A DNA stretch of 64,000 nucleotides from Xiphydria camelus (Eukaryota; Arthropoda; Insecta; Hymenoptera; Xiphydriidae), in assembly GCA_963678675.1 (NCBI GenBank), contig OY783192.1, forward strand, positions 16,517,005-16,581,004, given 5' to 3'. Positions 11,551-22,322 of the stretch are shown piece after piece (position 1 is the stretch's first letter; each line of letters begins with the position of its first letter). A model generated the notes under the pieces. It was not told where the DNA came from. It did no database searches and saw only the letters and a list, made by a program, of their open reading frames with translations. Position numbers and translations under genes: made by a program.

Positions 11551-11875
11551 AATGTATTTGAAATTTTGTTGTTAAATTTCAAATAAACAATTTTTATTGA
11601 TAGTTATTGACTTCAGATATTTTTTACTTCCTCATTGTAGCAATAAGATTTCATTAAATACGTAAATCAATAGCCAACAGTATTCATTAAATTATTTAGT
11701 TTTGTATTGATTTCAATCATTTCAACGATTTCAACTAATTGTAAGTTATCAAGTCTCCCAGGTCCAGGCGGACAGGTGATACTAGCGCCGCCACGCGGTT
11801 GGCGACATTAAAGTGACCACATTTTCCTGAGAGTTGCACAGGGCTGGTGAGAACGGTACGACACCTGCGACACTA

Positions 11876-12114
11876 CCGTATGTCCCACTCTGTACGGGCC
11901 AGTTTGAAGTTACCTTCGGGGAGGCTTGGTCGGTACTTGAGTCATTTAATACCGGTAGAAGTCGAGTCGGTAGTTAGAGTTGGTGTCAATTTGGGTGATC
12001 GAAGCGTCTAACTTCGAAATTATGAATTTGTGAATAATGGAAATTACTATTATTCACAAATTCATAATTTCGAGGTTAGACGCTTCGATCTCCCGAATTG
12101 ACACCAACTTTAAC
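11876..12114. mobile_element. CCGTATGTCC-family MITE, left half
   Basis: It begins CCGTATGTCCCACTCTG after TA and matches the complete copy at 25777-26049. It has an internal inverted pair around 12030-12060. The right outer third is missing where the next MITE abuts at 12115. Confidence 0.7.
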
Positions 12115-12116
12115 TA

Positions 12117-12491
12117 CCGTATGTATCATGCCAAATTAAACAAGCAGAATTACCGACATTGCCGAAACTTTACCGACGGTCAAGAATTTTATAGTTAGAG
12201 TTGGCTTGAGAAGAGTGCGCTGTGTGTGCTGCGTGAGAGCGAAAAGTGTCAAACGTCTGATTTCCCGATAGCTGTCAATTCGGAAAATCGAAGTATTGAA
12301 TAACAGACGAAACACTTCGATCTCTTGAATTAACAGCTATCGGGAAATCAGACGTTTGACACTTTTCGCTCTCACGCAGCACACACAGCGCACTCTTCTC
12401 AAGCCAACTCTAACTATAAAATTCTTGACCGTCGGTAAAGTTTCGGCAGTGTCGGTATATCTGCTTGTTTAATTTGGCATGATACATACGG
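12117..12491. mobile_element. Palindromic MITE, CCGTATGTATC ends (375 bp)
   Basis: Arms of about 180 bp pair around 12300. Ends are CCGTATGTATCATGCC and its complement, with TA on both sides. It interrupts the gypsy relic, whose reading frame resumes just after 12493. Confidence 0.8.
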
Positions 12492-12497
12492 TATGAT

Positions 12498-14745
12498 AGT
12501 ATCATCATAATCTGGGAGAACAATTGATTGATTTTTGATTTTAAGAGAATGAGAAATGATTTCGGTTTCACTCGTTTTATCTTCATCCGAAGAAGAAGAT
12601 GACGAACTCAGCCCATCGTAAGGCATGAATCGTTTGATTTCGGATTTTTGTTTCATGATTTTCATAGATTTCTTATGAATAGGACTAGGAGTAGTAGTGT
12701 GTTTGTATTTTCTTTTAAATAAAACACGACGGTCGATAGGTTGATCAGACCCAGCGCCGTGGTTCGGTTGTTCCTTTAATGGCAACGACCGACCTTCTAG
12801 ATTTGGTTGATTTAAGATTTTTGGAATTTCAAAACGAGGAAACCCTAAGAAATCATTCTCTGAATCAGATTTTGGATTTGGACTCTTTCTCGATACGTTA
12901 GCTTTGTGAGGAAAGCCTAGAAAATCTTCTGAACTTGAATTAGCGCTTGAAGTTATAATCTTTTGTTTTTTATGTTCACCGTGAGAAGACGATGAGGAGT
13001 GCAATCTAGCGATTCCGGGAAGAATATCGTTTAAGTGTCGCCACTTAATCTTTATAGGATAAATGTTCGCTGATGGTACAGGATTCCTTGACAGAGCATC
13101 GGCGTTGGTATTTATCTTACCTGCTTTATAGTGGATTTTAAAGTCAAATTCTTTCAAGCGTTCTCTCCATCTCATTACACGCGATGTCGGGTCATTCATA
13201 GAATTTACCCATATTAGCGGTCTGTGATCGGTAATCAGTGTGAACTGTCTACTATAGGCCTGAAAGTTTTGATTGCAAATATTGTAGCGAGCATTTCCTT
13301 TTCTGTGGTAGAGTAATTACATTCATGCTTATTTAAAACTCTAGACGCATATGAAACTGGGAGATCTTCTCCTATTTCACCTTGCGAAAGGATTGCTCCT
13401 ACGGCGAATCCTGATGCATCGGTAGTGACTATAAATTCTTTTAAAAAGTCTGGGTATTGTAAAATTGGAGCATTGCACAATTTGTCTCGGAGAATTTCGA
13501 ATGCGATTTGGTGTTTGGGTTCCCATTTGAATTCTGAATTTTTGCTAGTCAAATCGGATAATGGTTTAGCAATTTTTGCGAAGTCTTTTATGAATTTTCG
13601 ATAATAGCCTGCTAAACCTAAAAATTCTTTTACGTTTTTTTGCTTTTTTGGAACTGGAAACGATTTTACAGCCTCTATTTTGCTTGAGTTTGGTTTAACG
13701 CCTTCCGCTGAGATGATATGCCCAAGGTATCTCAATTCCGTTCTTAAAAATTCACATTTGTCGGTTTGAAGGGTTAAATTGGCTTTTCTTAATCTTTCGG
13801 CAAGTTTTTTGAATTTAATATTATGTTCTTCAAGTGATCGCGCATAAATTACTATGTCGTCTAAGTAGACGAAAAACCGATCGTTACCTTGTAATCCGAG
13901 CAAAACTAAATCCATTAATCGTTGAAAAGTCGCAGGGGCGTTCTTTAACCCAAAAGGCATTCTATTAAACTCGTAGTGACCATGAGGCGTAGTGAAAGCT
14001 GTTTTATGTTTATCTTCCGAATCCATTTGAATTTGATGAAAACTCGAGGCCAAATCCAAAATTGAAAAATACTTAGCTCCACCCAGCTGATCTAAGATGT
14101 CTGATATTAGTGGCAAAGGATATGCATCTCCTATTGTCTTCTCGTTTAACTTTCGAAAGTCGATTACTAGTCGCCAGCGTTTATTACCTTTCGAGTCGGG
14201 TTTTTTGGGGACAATCCATAACGGTGAGTTATACGGTGAATTTGATGGTTCTATGATATTCATTTTTAATAGTTCACTAACCTGTTTCTCTATTTCTTGC
14301 TTTTGAAAGGGAGGGTACCTGTATTGTCTAGTATTGATGGGCTGTTCTGTTATTAGTCGAATTCTATGAGTTAACGCGTTTGTCGCGCGTAGCGCTTCGC
14401 CGGGAATATGGAAGAGGTCAACGTACTCCTCTACGAGATCAATAATCGCTTTACACTCTTCCATATTTACGTGGTCTAACTGCAGTAATTGGAGGACTCT
14501 ATCAACACGACCGGTACTATGTTCTAGAGCCTCACTAACTTGCAGATTATTTTCCTCGTCACTGCTCATGTCGAAAGGGTACAGAGGCACGACGGGTACT
14601 TCCACTGTTACATCCTCGTCTAGCGCGTTAATGGCATACAAGTACGCTTTCCCAAAAGTATTTATTACGACAGCTTCGCCCATAAAAATACCTTCTTGAG
14701 TTTTTATTCGCGGTAGGTAACCTTCGTTAGAAGATCCGTTTTCTA
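12498..14745 (-). pseudogene. Ty3/gypsy pol relic (RT, RNase H), both ends lost
   Basis: On the minus strand, 14745-13235 encodes reverse transcriptase and RNase H. The RT active site Y-L-D-D is at residues 298-301 of the open stretch and the RNase H T-D-A-S at 446-449. A small indel near 13235-13255 shifts the frame. The rest of RNase H (T-D-H and D-A-L-S-R motifs) and a charged serine-rich tail run on to about 12498. Protease and integrase are missing. The left side is cut by the MITE at 12117. The right side is cut at 14746 by a CCCCGATAGC element, whose TIR supplies the apparent first residues. It is closest in style to the env-bearing element at 56-64 kb, but separate. Confidence 0.88.
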
Positions 14746-15067
14746 CCCCGATAGCCAAGTTTCGTCACTACGAGCGCACTGTGCCGTCACGCGGTGGAGT
14801 TAGGAAACATCACAGTGACCTTATCGTGCGTGCCCCCGCGGACGTCACAGTGGCGACACGGAGTGGCAACGGCGAGTGAGGTTACTGTGACTGCACAGCG
14901 ATCGTCACTACAACAGCACTGTACACTCACGCGGTGCGCTTTCAATAGTTATTTTCGTTATTAGGGCGTGAAGCGCTGTTTCTAACGAGTGTGAAGTTTG
15001 CCGCACGAGCGAAGCGAGTACGGCAATCACACTCGTTAGAACGGCGCGAAACAACCGAATAACGAAT

Positions 15068-15236
15068 TCTATTTTTTGTCACTAAGTGTCAAATACGAGG
15101 TTGACGATTTCACGCACTGCGCAGCTTATTTCACGCACTGCGAAACTTTTCACGAATTGGTGTGTGAAAGATGATTTCACATGCGTCGAGGACGTCCATG
15201 AAACCGAGTATTTGACACTGAGTGACAAAAAATAAT
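15068..15236. mobile_element. Short palindromic MITE, TTTTTTGTCACT ends
   Basis: ATTTTTTGTCACTAAGTGTC at 15071 pairs with GACACTGAGTGACAAAAAAT ending about 15233. The inner segment has repeated TTTCACGCACTGCG. A second inverted pair lies just upstream (about 14975-15055, TCTAACGAGTGTGA and complement). Both lie within the outer CCCCGATAGC element. Confidence 0.6.
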
Positions 15237-15304
15237 TGTCGGTATGTAGATTTTGCAAAAAGGGAACGCACACAGTGACTTTACCTAGAGGTAACGCCTA
15301 GAGG

Positions 15305-15480
15305 TGTCGCTTTTTTTTTCTCGTGCCCCACCGGGATTTGAACCTGCGATCTTTGGGATATCCTATGCCAGATGCCTCGAGACGGAAACGTTTTCGCATT
15401 ACGCCACCGACTCTTCGAGAGATGTTGGTCGACTCCAGTCATATATAGAAACCGGATATGACAGTGACTGCTCTCGAAGG
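15305..15480 (-). pseudogene. tRNA-like unit carried by CCCCGATAGC element
   Basis: The minus strand has a worn A-box (GTGGCGTAATG) and a good B-box (GCAGGTTCAAATCCCGGT), then a long T-run on the coding side at 15310-15318. About 70 bp on the far side (AGAAACCGGATATGACAG) is shared with the copy at 16935-17090. Confidence 0.6.
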
Positions 15481-15621
15481 TTCTCGTTAAATTTTTTAAA
15501 ATACTTTGATAATTTCTTTTTTAAAACAGTAGCGATTATGATAATTATTAATTCACTATTTATCATAGAATATTCGTCAAGAATCGTGTTAAAGTTAACC
15601 CATTAGCACCCAGCGTCTAAA

Positions 15622-16446
15622 GGCCCCTGTACACGTTGGGCCAATGCGTTGGGCCAATGCGTTGGGCCAACGTGTACAGGGCCACTTGGCGTAAATTTGT
15701 CGTTGGCGGCCAGCGTTGGCCGGCCAGCCGAGTGTTGTCGGTTTTTCGTCCACATATCAAAGGATCTTGGCGCAGTCCGCCAACAGCGTTCACACGTCGG
15801 CCTCTCGTAGGTGCCGTTATATACTAAAAGATGGCGGTCACGGAGGTATTACAATAATATCTTCGACTAGAATTTTTTGAGGTGATTGGATGGACCATTA
15901 GGAAGTGTCATTTACAAGGATTTTGCTCAGAACCCCTGCAAAAGACACGCCAGATGACTCAAAAAAGAAAAAAATTTTGCTCAAAAAATATTCGTACCTC
16001 GGGCTGAAAATTTGTATGTTACTTGTTTGAAGGTCACAAATGATGTACCTATGTAAATCGTCGGCTAGGTCACTAATAAAGGGGTATCAGACGCCCTCAA
16101 ATTTGTAACTTTTGTTTCGAACATTTTTTTATGTTACCTCCCGCGCGTCTGACGTTTTAATATATTACATGACTTGTCATTTTTTTCTTAAAAAAATTTT
16201 TCTTACCTCTGACGTTTTAACATATTGTTTCAGAGACTTTTCGAAACACATAAAATAATTGTCAGACGAGAAAACCTATACAAAATAGAAAGTGCTGTTC
16301 AAGTAAATGGCCGCGACTGCGATAGTGTCCACGTCCATCCACGTCAAATGGCCAATGCAGAATGAGCAACGCCAACGTGTAAACGCTGTCCCAACTCATT
16401 GGCCCAACGCAGTGGCCCAACGCATTGGCCCAACGTGTACAGGGGG
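15622..16446. mobile_element. GGCCCC-family element, short copy (825 bp)
   Basis: Ends GGCCCCTGTACACGTTGG and its complement. Each end repeats CAATGCGTTGGGCCAA two or three times as subterminal units. It is non-coding. A longer relative with the same architecture lies at 50112-55416. No clear TSD is seen. Confidence 0.7.
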
Positions 16447-16934
16447 CTTTATGTATAGGACGGCCATTTGGAATTTTTTTCTCATAACCTCTGAGTAACA
16501 AATCATGCAATTTTCGTAAAGAAAATCCACCAGAAATTAATTTGGGCTTTAATGGGTTAAGTTCACGATGGAATTTTTGTATTATTAGGTGTTGGAATTA
16601 ATTTGTAGCGTCGATCTTAACAATAAATGGCACGTAGATAGTACAGTATTTCGTTGTTACCGACAGTAATATAATATATCATAAACATCACAACCCCGAT
16701 AGCCAGGTGGCTTCACAGTGGTGGCACTGTGGGACCACGCGGTGACTTTGAGAAACATCACAGTGATGTCTTGGTGCGTGCCCACTGGGGTACCACTGTG
16801 GCATCACGCAGTGTACAAAGTGGATAAAGTAGGATTTTGCAAAAGGATAAAGTAGGATTTTGCATGCAGTAACTTTACCGAGGTTTTTCACTGTGTGCCC
16901 GTGCAGTGCCGCCGCCTAGTAGTGTCGCTTTTTT

Positions 16935-17090
16935 TTTCACACCCTACCGGGATTTAAACCTGCGATCTTCAAGATACGAGATGCTTCGAAACTGGGAATG
17001 CTTGCATTCTACCAATTGAGCCATCGACTCTTCGAGCGCGCGATGTTGCTCCACTCCGGTCATAATATAGAAACCGGACATGACAGACAC
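16935..17090 (-). pseudogene. tRNA-like unit carried by CCCCGATAGC element
   Basis: The minus strand shows an A-box GATGGCTCAATTGG, a B-box GCAGGTTTAAATCCCGG and a terminator-like T-run (16929-16937). It lies about 240 bp inside the element end, the same relative place as in the outer copy. Confidence 0.65.
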
Positions 17091-18542
17091 AGGGAGGCTT
17101 CTCCACCTTTTGTATACATTTTGTGGAAAATCACGGAAATCCTAAGCGGATGTGTGAGTTCAACTAATTGTTGAAACGTAAGTCTTTCTTTCAATTGCTA
17201 TTTTTCAAATAGACACCATTTAGAAGTTACGGATAATCCCCTTCGCGCTGCTCTAACCTACAAACGTCCCGGAATGCAACTGTAAACATTCTTGACTCGT
17301 GTTTTACATTTTCAGTTTATTGGCATAAATGATTGAAGGGGTCCGGGAAATGTATTGTACAATGAAAAAGAAAATAGCGTTACTTTCATTGACTATGAGT
17401 ATACTGCTTTTAACTGAGGCTTTTGATATATCCAATCATTTTATTTGAATTTGCTGGTAATCAAATTATCCATTTACCATAAACTAATCATTTTTATAGC
17501 ATAGAAGTAATACAAAATCTCTTATTTCTTTTTTCAGGTATAGATAATCCTGACTTTTCTCTGTATCCAGAGGAAACATTGCAAAGGGCTTGGCTTAGAA
17601 TATATCTTCGTACGTACAATGAAGCCACAGATGTATCCGAAGATACTGTTACTAAACTTTATAGCAAGGTTTAAGTTTCCTCCTTTATCTCATTTCTTCC
17701 GGGGTTGCTGGGCGCTTATACAGAGTGAACATTCAAATATCGACTTCGATTTTCTGGAGTAAGTTTATTTAATTATTATCAGATTGTAATCAGGATATTT
17801 TCATTTTATAATATTCATATTTCATTTGATGATAATCGTTTTGATAATAGGTACGCTTCTTTCAGATTTAACGAACACTTCAAAATGAAGGACGAATGCC
17901 TGAACATGAAGTATAAAATTTACTCCAGGACGAAATCATTCCATACAATGAAGAATTTTAATAATTCCCAACGATGTATTCTATATGATACTATTTAATT
18001 TTACCAGCTTGTTAACTGGATTTCTCAAGGAAATTATCTCCTTTTATTCAGATTCATTATATGTAACAGCAGTTGAAAAAAATTGCAAATGAAAATACTA
18101 TGATATAATAGCTTAAGTCGTACAGTATTTTATATAAAGAGAATAGGATAATATACACATAATAGAACCATGTACATATTATATTACCAAATAAAAAATG
18201 TTTTCTGTTATCTTTATGCATTTGTACTGTTCTTGGACTCACCGATTCAAATAGAGTGCGTCTCGCGCCTTACTACGCATGTGCTAGAAAATCGTTCCAA
18301 CTCAGAACTAGGGACTGAAATTACCGTTCGAGAACCAGTTCTGTTACAGTTCGCGGTTGGAACGCTCGTTGGAATCGTTCCAGAACTAGTTCTGTGTTTG
18401 TTGGAAAAGCTTGGTCAGACTGCGCACACTCCGTCGAGTTAAGAACCAGTCCTCGTGTTACGAACCTAGTGACTGCTCTCGAAGGTTCTCATTAAATTTT
18501 GTAAAATAATTTGATATTTTTCTTTTTCAAAATAAATGTCAA

Positions 18543-19187
18543 CATAACCACGTAACATAAACAAAGAATTTGTAAATGAAAGTAGTTTTAAAAGTGCAAG
18601 TGCAATAAACCCAATTCATAAGTGATGAATATCGGTATCGAAGATATCTTATCAATTCTAGGAGTCAAAAATTCCGCTAGTGGAAGGAGAAGCGGTATTG
18701 AAAGCAGGTTTGTATTTTCCTGCGGAATCAAAAAGAGAAACCAAAATGCAGTGAAAAGCATCGCTTCTTGCGTACAATCGTCACATGGTACTATTTGCCG
18801 TACTGATTTATGTACAGAAGCGTTGCAAAAACATGTTTGCGTCTTCCTCTGGCCCAGCTGCACTTGCACGTTACTTCTTTATTGTTGTTTACTAGTAAGA
18901 TGTTCACTTCAACTTCGTGAGGAGCACTTGTTACATGTGACGATTGTACGCAAGAAGCGACGATTTTCACTGTATTTTGGTTTCTCTTTTTGATTCAGCA
19001 GGAAAATACAAACTGCTTTTTCAATACCGCTTCTCCTTCCACTAGCGGCATTTTTGACTCTCCTAGAACTGACAAGATATCTTCGATATCGATATTCATC
19101 ACTTATGAATTGGGTTTATTGCACTTGCACTCTTAAAACTACTTTTAGGTATTTACAAATACTTTGTTTACGTTACATGGTTATCTT
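18543..19187. repeat. Palindromic element, about 245-bp arms
   Basis: The arm at 18543-18790 (with AGTAGTTTTAAAAGTGCAAG) pairs with 18935-19187. The loop is about 140 bp. ORFs on both strands here are mirror artefacts. It is nested in the inner CCCCGATAGC copy. Confidence 0.75.
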
Positions 19188-19419
19188 GACATTCGGTCCG
19201 CAACGACGGCCATCTTAGGAAGAACGAAACGCCACCATACAGCGGTGTCTGACGCGAATAAAAGTTCCGTACGGCGTCAGCGAATAGACCAATCAGGATC
19301 AAGTATTCCGATCTGGCAAAAACTCGCACTCCGGATCCTCACTGTGGCATCAGAGTAACGTCACTCAGTGACGCCACCGCGTGACTTTTGGGTGAAAGTC
19401 ACGCTTGGCTATCGGGGAA

Positions 19420-19640
19420 TTAATTGTAAGAATTCTTTATACATAAGTTTTTGACATGAGTCTTGATGGACTAATGCCTCCAAATCATTATCTTCAAATT
19501 TATTCGGCTCCTTGTCATCCAAGTCGAAATCACCAGCTTTAAAACGTGCAAACCACTTCCGACGCATTTGCTCGCAGCTGGGTAGAGCATGTACACTTCC
19601 ACTAAATACGATGAGCTTTAGCTGCACTTTTGTTCATATT
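19420..19640 (-). pseudogene. Mariner transposase, N-terminal HTH fragment
   Basis: The minus-strand translation has the mariner second helix-turn-helix signature (a W-F-x-R-F-K segment followed by G-D-F-D-L-D-D and K-F-E-D). It stops where the CCCCGATAGC element inserted at 19418. No catalytic D,D34D region is found on the other side, so it is a dead relic. Confidence 0.85.
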
Positions 19641-19968
19641 AAAATAATGAAGCAAAACTCCCCGCAAGAACACTTTATTCGGCACAAATTTTGATATATT
19701 CAATAAATTATAAAATGTTGTTATTTATGATTTGAAAAAAGGTTATGTACCAACCAAGTTGGGAGTTGACTTATCACCAGAAGGAAAACGTCTTAAAAGT
19801 TTGGGCATGATAATATTTTTTCATTAAAAAAAACGCTATACGAATTAATTCCAACACCTAATATAATTTTTAATTTTTATTGAACAATTTGGATTTTTTC
19901 AAAGATTAAGTCACAGTGGCGTCACAGTAACGTCACCCAGTGACAATCACTCCGTGGCATCCCAGTAA

Positions 19969-20131
19969 GGGAGAGCGCCCACCAAAGTGGCGTGGCATAA
20001 GACGTGGCAGCGACGTGGCAAAAAAGTCATTATTTCAACTCGTAGAGGCATGCTAGATGCATGTCGAAACAATGGTTTTTGCCACGTCGCTGCCACGTCT
20101 TATGCCACGCCACTATGGTGGGCGCTCTCCC
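19969..20131. mobile_element. PIF/Harbinger-type MITE (163 bp)
   Basis: Palindromic element with ends GGGAGAGCGCCCACCA and its complement, bounded by TAA duplications (19966-19968 and 20132-20134). Arms of about 55 bp surround a loop containing GCATGCTAGATGCATG. Confidence 0.88.
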
Positions 20132-20253
20132 TAACGTATGAGTAGCGTCACTCAGTGACAATCACTCGGTGGCGGCACATTGAGGTTCCCGTGCCAACAA
20201 GACGTGCTGCCACCGCGTGACGCTCGGGTGAAAGTCACGCTTGGCTATCGGGA

Positions 20254-21114
20254 CCCCGAGAAAAGGTTTATTTATTTCATACATACATATACGTACAACG
20301 CAAATGAATGAATGTTTATAGTATATAGGCAACACATTTTGAAAAATGAACATTACAATAATGAAACACTTAGGACATTTAAAATAAGTACATTATTTCA
20401 CTAGAGTAACTGAAATGTTTTTAATAGAATTTTCTCGTCTGTAGTTCTATTTAAAATTTGAATTTTTAATTGAATTTTTTTATTTTCAAATGAGAAGTAT
20501 TCCAAATTCTACTAATGAAGAGAAAATTGTATCAAAAATATTCTATCGATTCATTTCTGATCTGAAAAAGCTCATAAAAACCAAACTAAGAATGATATTT
20601 ACATAATTCAAACGACTACGTATTACAGAAGAAAGTAAGAATAATATAATAGTAATTATAACGTTCTATACGTTTATTTTGAGACAGAGTTCTCCCGTAA
20701 TGCGAATAGTAAAGCGCTATTAGATGCGCAACGATATCTTGACACCCTAATTGAAGACACAAGTGCATAAAGGGTCCATGTAACATTTGAAATGTTTTGA
20801 GATAATCATTTTATATGCACTACAAAATGAAAATATCGAGTATATACTTAGATCCTTTATCAACTGTTAACTTTGTTAATATTAATCATTTTGCTAATTT
20901 AACCTCGGCATACAAATTATACACAGCTAAACTTCTAAAAAAAAGCGTTAGAAAATCATTTCTCACCAAAATATCACTTAGACTCTTCATGCACTTGTGT
21001 CTTCAATTATAAAATCTCATAACTCTACTTTTAGTTAAAAATGTGATTGTAGTGCTATCTGTTACAAAAAAAGATACTTCATAAGGTAGAGAAAATCATA
21101 CAACTCCATATAAT
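20254..21114. other. AT-rich stretch without a gene
   Basis: I see no coding frame, element termini or palindrome. Compared with the rest of the window it is free of recognisable repeats, which fits a non-transposon host intergenic or 3'-flanking region. Confidence 0.5.
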
Positions 21115-21560
21115 TTACATCTTAGACGTTAAGGGAATTGTTGACGGCGATTTCTTCATAAATTCCTTGTCTCTGATAGGAGTTTCAGTATGTCCACCTC
21201 CACCATAGAAGTTGTCCTCCAGGAAATCCTGAAATCGAGATCGAGAAAACTGTAGGATCCATCTTTGAAGATTTTAAGTAAATAGAATGAAAAGAAAAAT
21301 ATAAATAAGTAGGGGAAAGTCTCACCATTTGTCTTCTTGATTCTTCGACCTTCCTATCCTCAGATGTACTCGCTTTTCGATGACGTTTTTTTCGTGCTCT
21401 AGTGCAATTGAGGGTTGGATTGCCAAATCATCACGATTGTTTCTTCCGTTCATGGTTTCGAGCCTTTCTTGTTCCTTCACCTTCTCCATTCGCGTCAGAC
21501 GGTGCTCCGAGGAACGGCTATTGTAGCCTTGCTTTCCACGCGTGAGATTGAATCATGATT
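21115..21560 (-). CDS. Candidate host gene 3' end, not recognised
   Basis: The minus strand gives two open segments joined by GT-AG signals. One runs from about 21560 down to 21326 and is rich in E, K and R. The donor ATG|GTGAGAC precedes an exon at 21228-21115, which continues in phase through a glycine run (Y-G-G-G-G-H) to a stop at 21115-21117. The two halves of the upstream segment are in different frames, meeting at a 7-A run near 21385-21393, so a frameshift or a splice acceptor at 21399 is needed. The family is unknown to me. The quiet surroundings make a host gene or pseudogene more likely than a transposon gene. Confidence 0.35.
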
Positions 21561-21989
21561 ATAATTTTATCTGAGTTTTGACTGGAGAATCAAAATTAAT
21601 AGATCTCTCTTCTTTTTTTATAAGTGAGTCTTTCCCTGCTAGGTCATTTCGCGCGACACATTTTAGATTATAGTTCTTTTTTAATAGGAGGATAGAAGCT
21701 CATAGAAACGTCGGGAAAATTTTGTTCTCCCTTCGCTCTTTTACTAGAAAATGCAAGTTTAAATTTACAATTTAAGCACACGGGTCTACAATCGCGAGAA
21801 CGTCAACGGTATAGAATAATATCAACCAAAGAAGTCATCTACCATTGCATTGTCTTATATAAGTAATATTTAAATTTATCTCTAAATAGGTATTATACCT
21901 TTCTTCAATTCGCGTGATTGCAGAGTTTTCGGGAGCAGAAGTGATACACATCCGTCGTATAATTTAAATTTTGTACCCTTTTTATATGA

Positions 21990-22145
21990 TTCAATAAAAA
22001 AAATAGTATAACCATTACATGTGCACTACTTAGCACTTCTTACCACTACGTACCACTGCATGCCACTATTCACCACTGTATTCCACTACTGACCACTATT
22101 GTAGAAACCACTACTGACCACTGTAGTGTTCAGTCCGCTGTAGTG
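21990..22145. repeat. CCACTA/CCACTG degenerate short tandem repeat
   Basis: About a dozen units of CCACTR with spacers run from 22023 to 22120. An inverted TAGTGGT closes the array at 22142. It directly precedes the pogo relic. Confidence 0.7.
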
Positions 22146-22322
22146 GTTTTCGACAAGGGCTCGAAAAATGACGCGAATACACTTTGGCATACGGCTTAAC
22201 TGATTTTATTTTTAACATTATCATTCACTTTTCTAAAAATCGATTTTTTCTAAATTTCCAAACGCGTCTAGAGTGTACACGAAGCCTTGCCCGGCTTTGT
22301 AAAATAATGGAAAGACACGTCG

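Larger units (their letters stand above)
3015..11846 (+). mobile_element. P element, full span with nested insertions
   Basis: The ends are perfect 15-bp inverted repeats, CAGCCCTGTGCAACT and its complement. They are bounded by an exact 8-bp direct repeat GTGAGAAC (3007-3014 and 11847-11854), the TSD length typical of P elements. Between them lies a spliced THAP-type transposase gene. The span is 8.8 kb because the last intron was enlarged by a long-TIR element and a Helitron. Without these the element would be about 4.4 kb. The transposase has frameshifts and a nonsense codon, so it is non-autonomous now, but its termini are intact. Confidence 0.93.
16694..19417 (+). mobile_element. CCCCGATAGC element, inner copy (2.7 kb)
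   Basis: Ends CCCCGATAGCCAGG and CTTGGCTATCGGGG, with AA on both sides, a possible 2-bp TSD. It sits inside the mariner. It has the same order as the outer copy: CACTGTG-rich subterminal DNA, a GTAGGATTTTGC segment, the tRNA-like unit, interior, then a GTCACTCAGTGAC-rich right end. The interior (17100-18540) includes short open stretches at about 17539-17672 that I do not recognise. Confidence 0.75.
16585..19861 (-). mobile_element. Mariner element, split by a nested element
   Basis: TIRs TTAGGTGTTGGAATTAATT (16585) and its complement (ending 19861) are flanked by TA (16583-16584 and 19862-19863). Without the insertion at 16694-19417 the element is about 550 bp, so much of the transposase gene has gone. 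Confidence 0.85.
14746..20253 (+). mobile_element. CCCCGATAGC element, outer copy, with nested mariner
   Basis: The left end CCCCGATAGCCAAG (14746) matches the right end CTTGGCTATCGGG (about 20240-20252). Left subterminal DNA is rich in CACAGTG/CACTGTG. The right end is rich in GTCACTCAGTGAC-like units (about 19915-20240). A tRNA-like unit follows the left subterminal block. A mariner (16585-19861) and smaller MITEs interrupt the middle. No transposase is recognised. Pairing of these particular ends is inferred from the nesting. Confidence 0.65.

Noticed and set aside
18622..18993. 123-residue plus-strand ORF and a 93-residue minus-strand ORF
   Set aside because: Both lie in the arms of the palindrome 18543-19187 and mirror each other.
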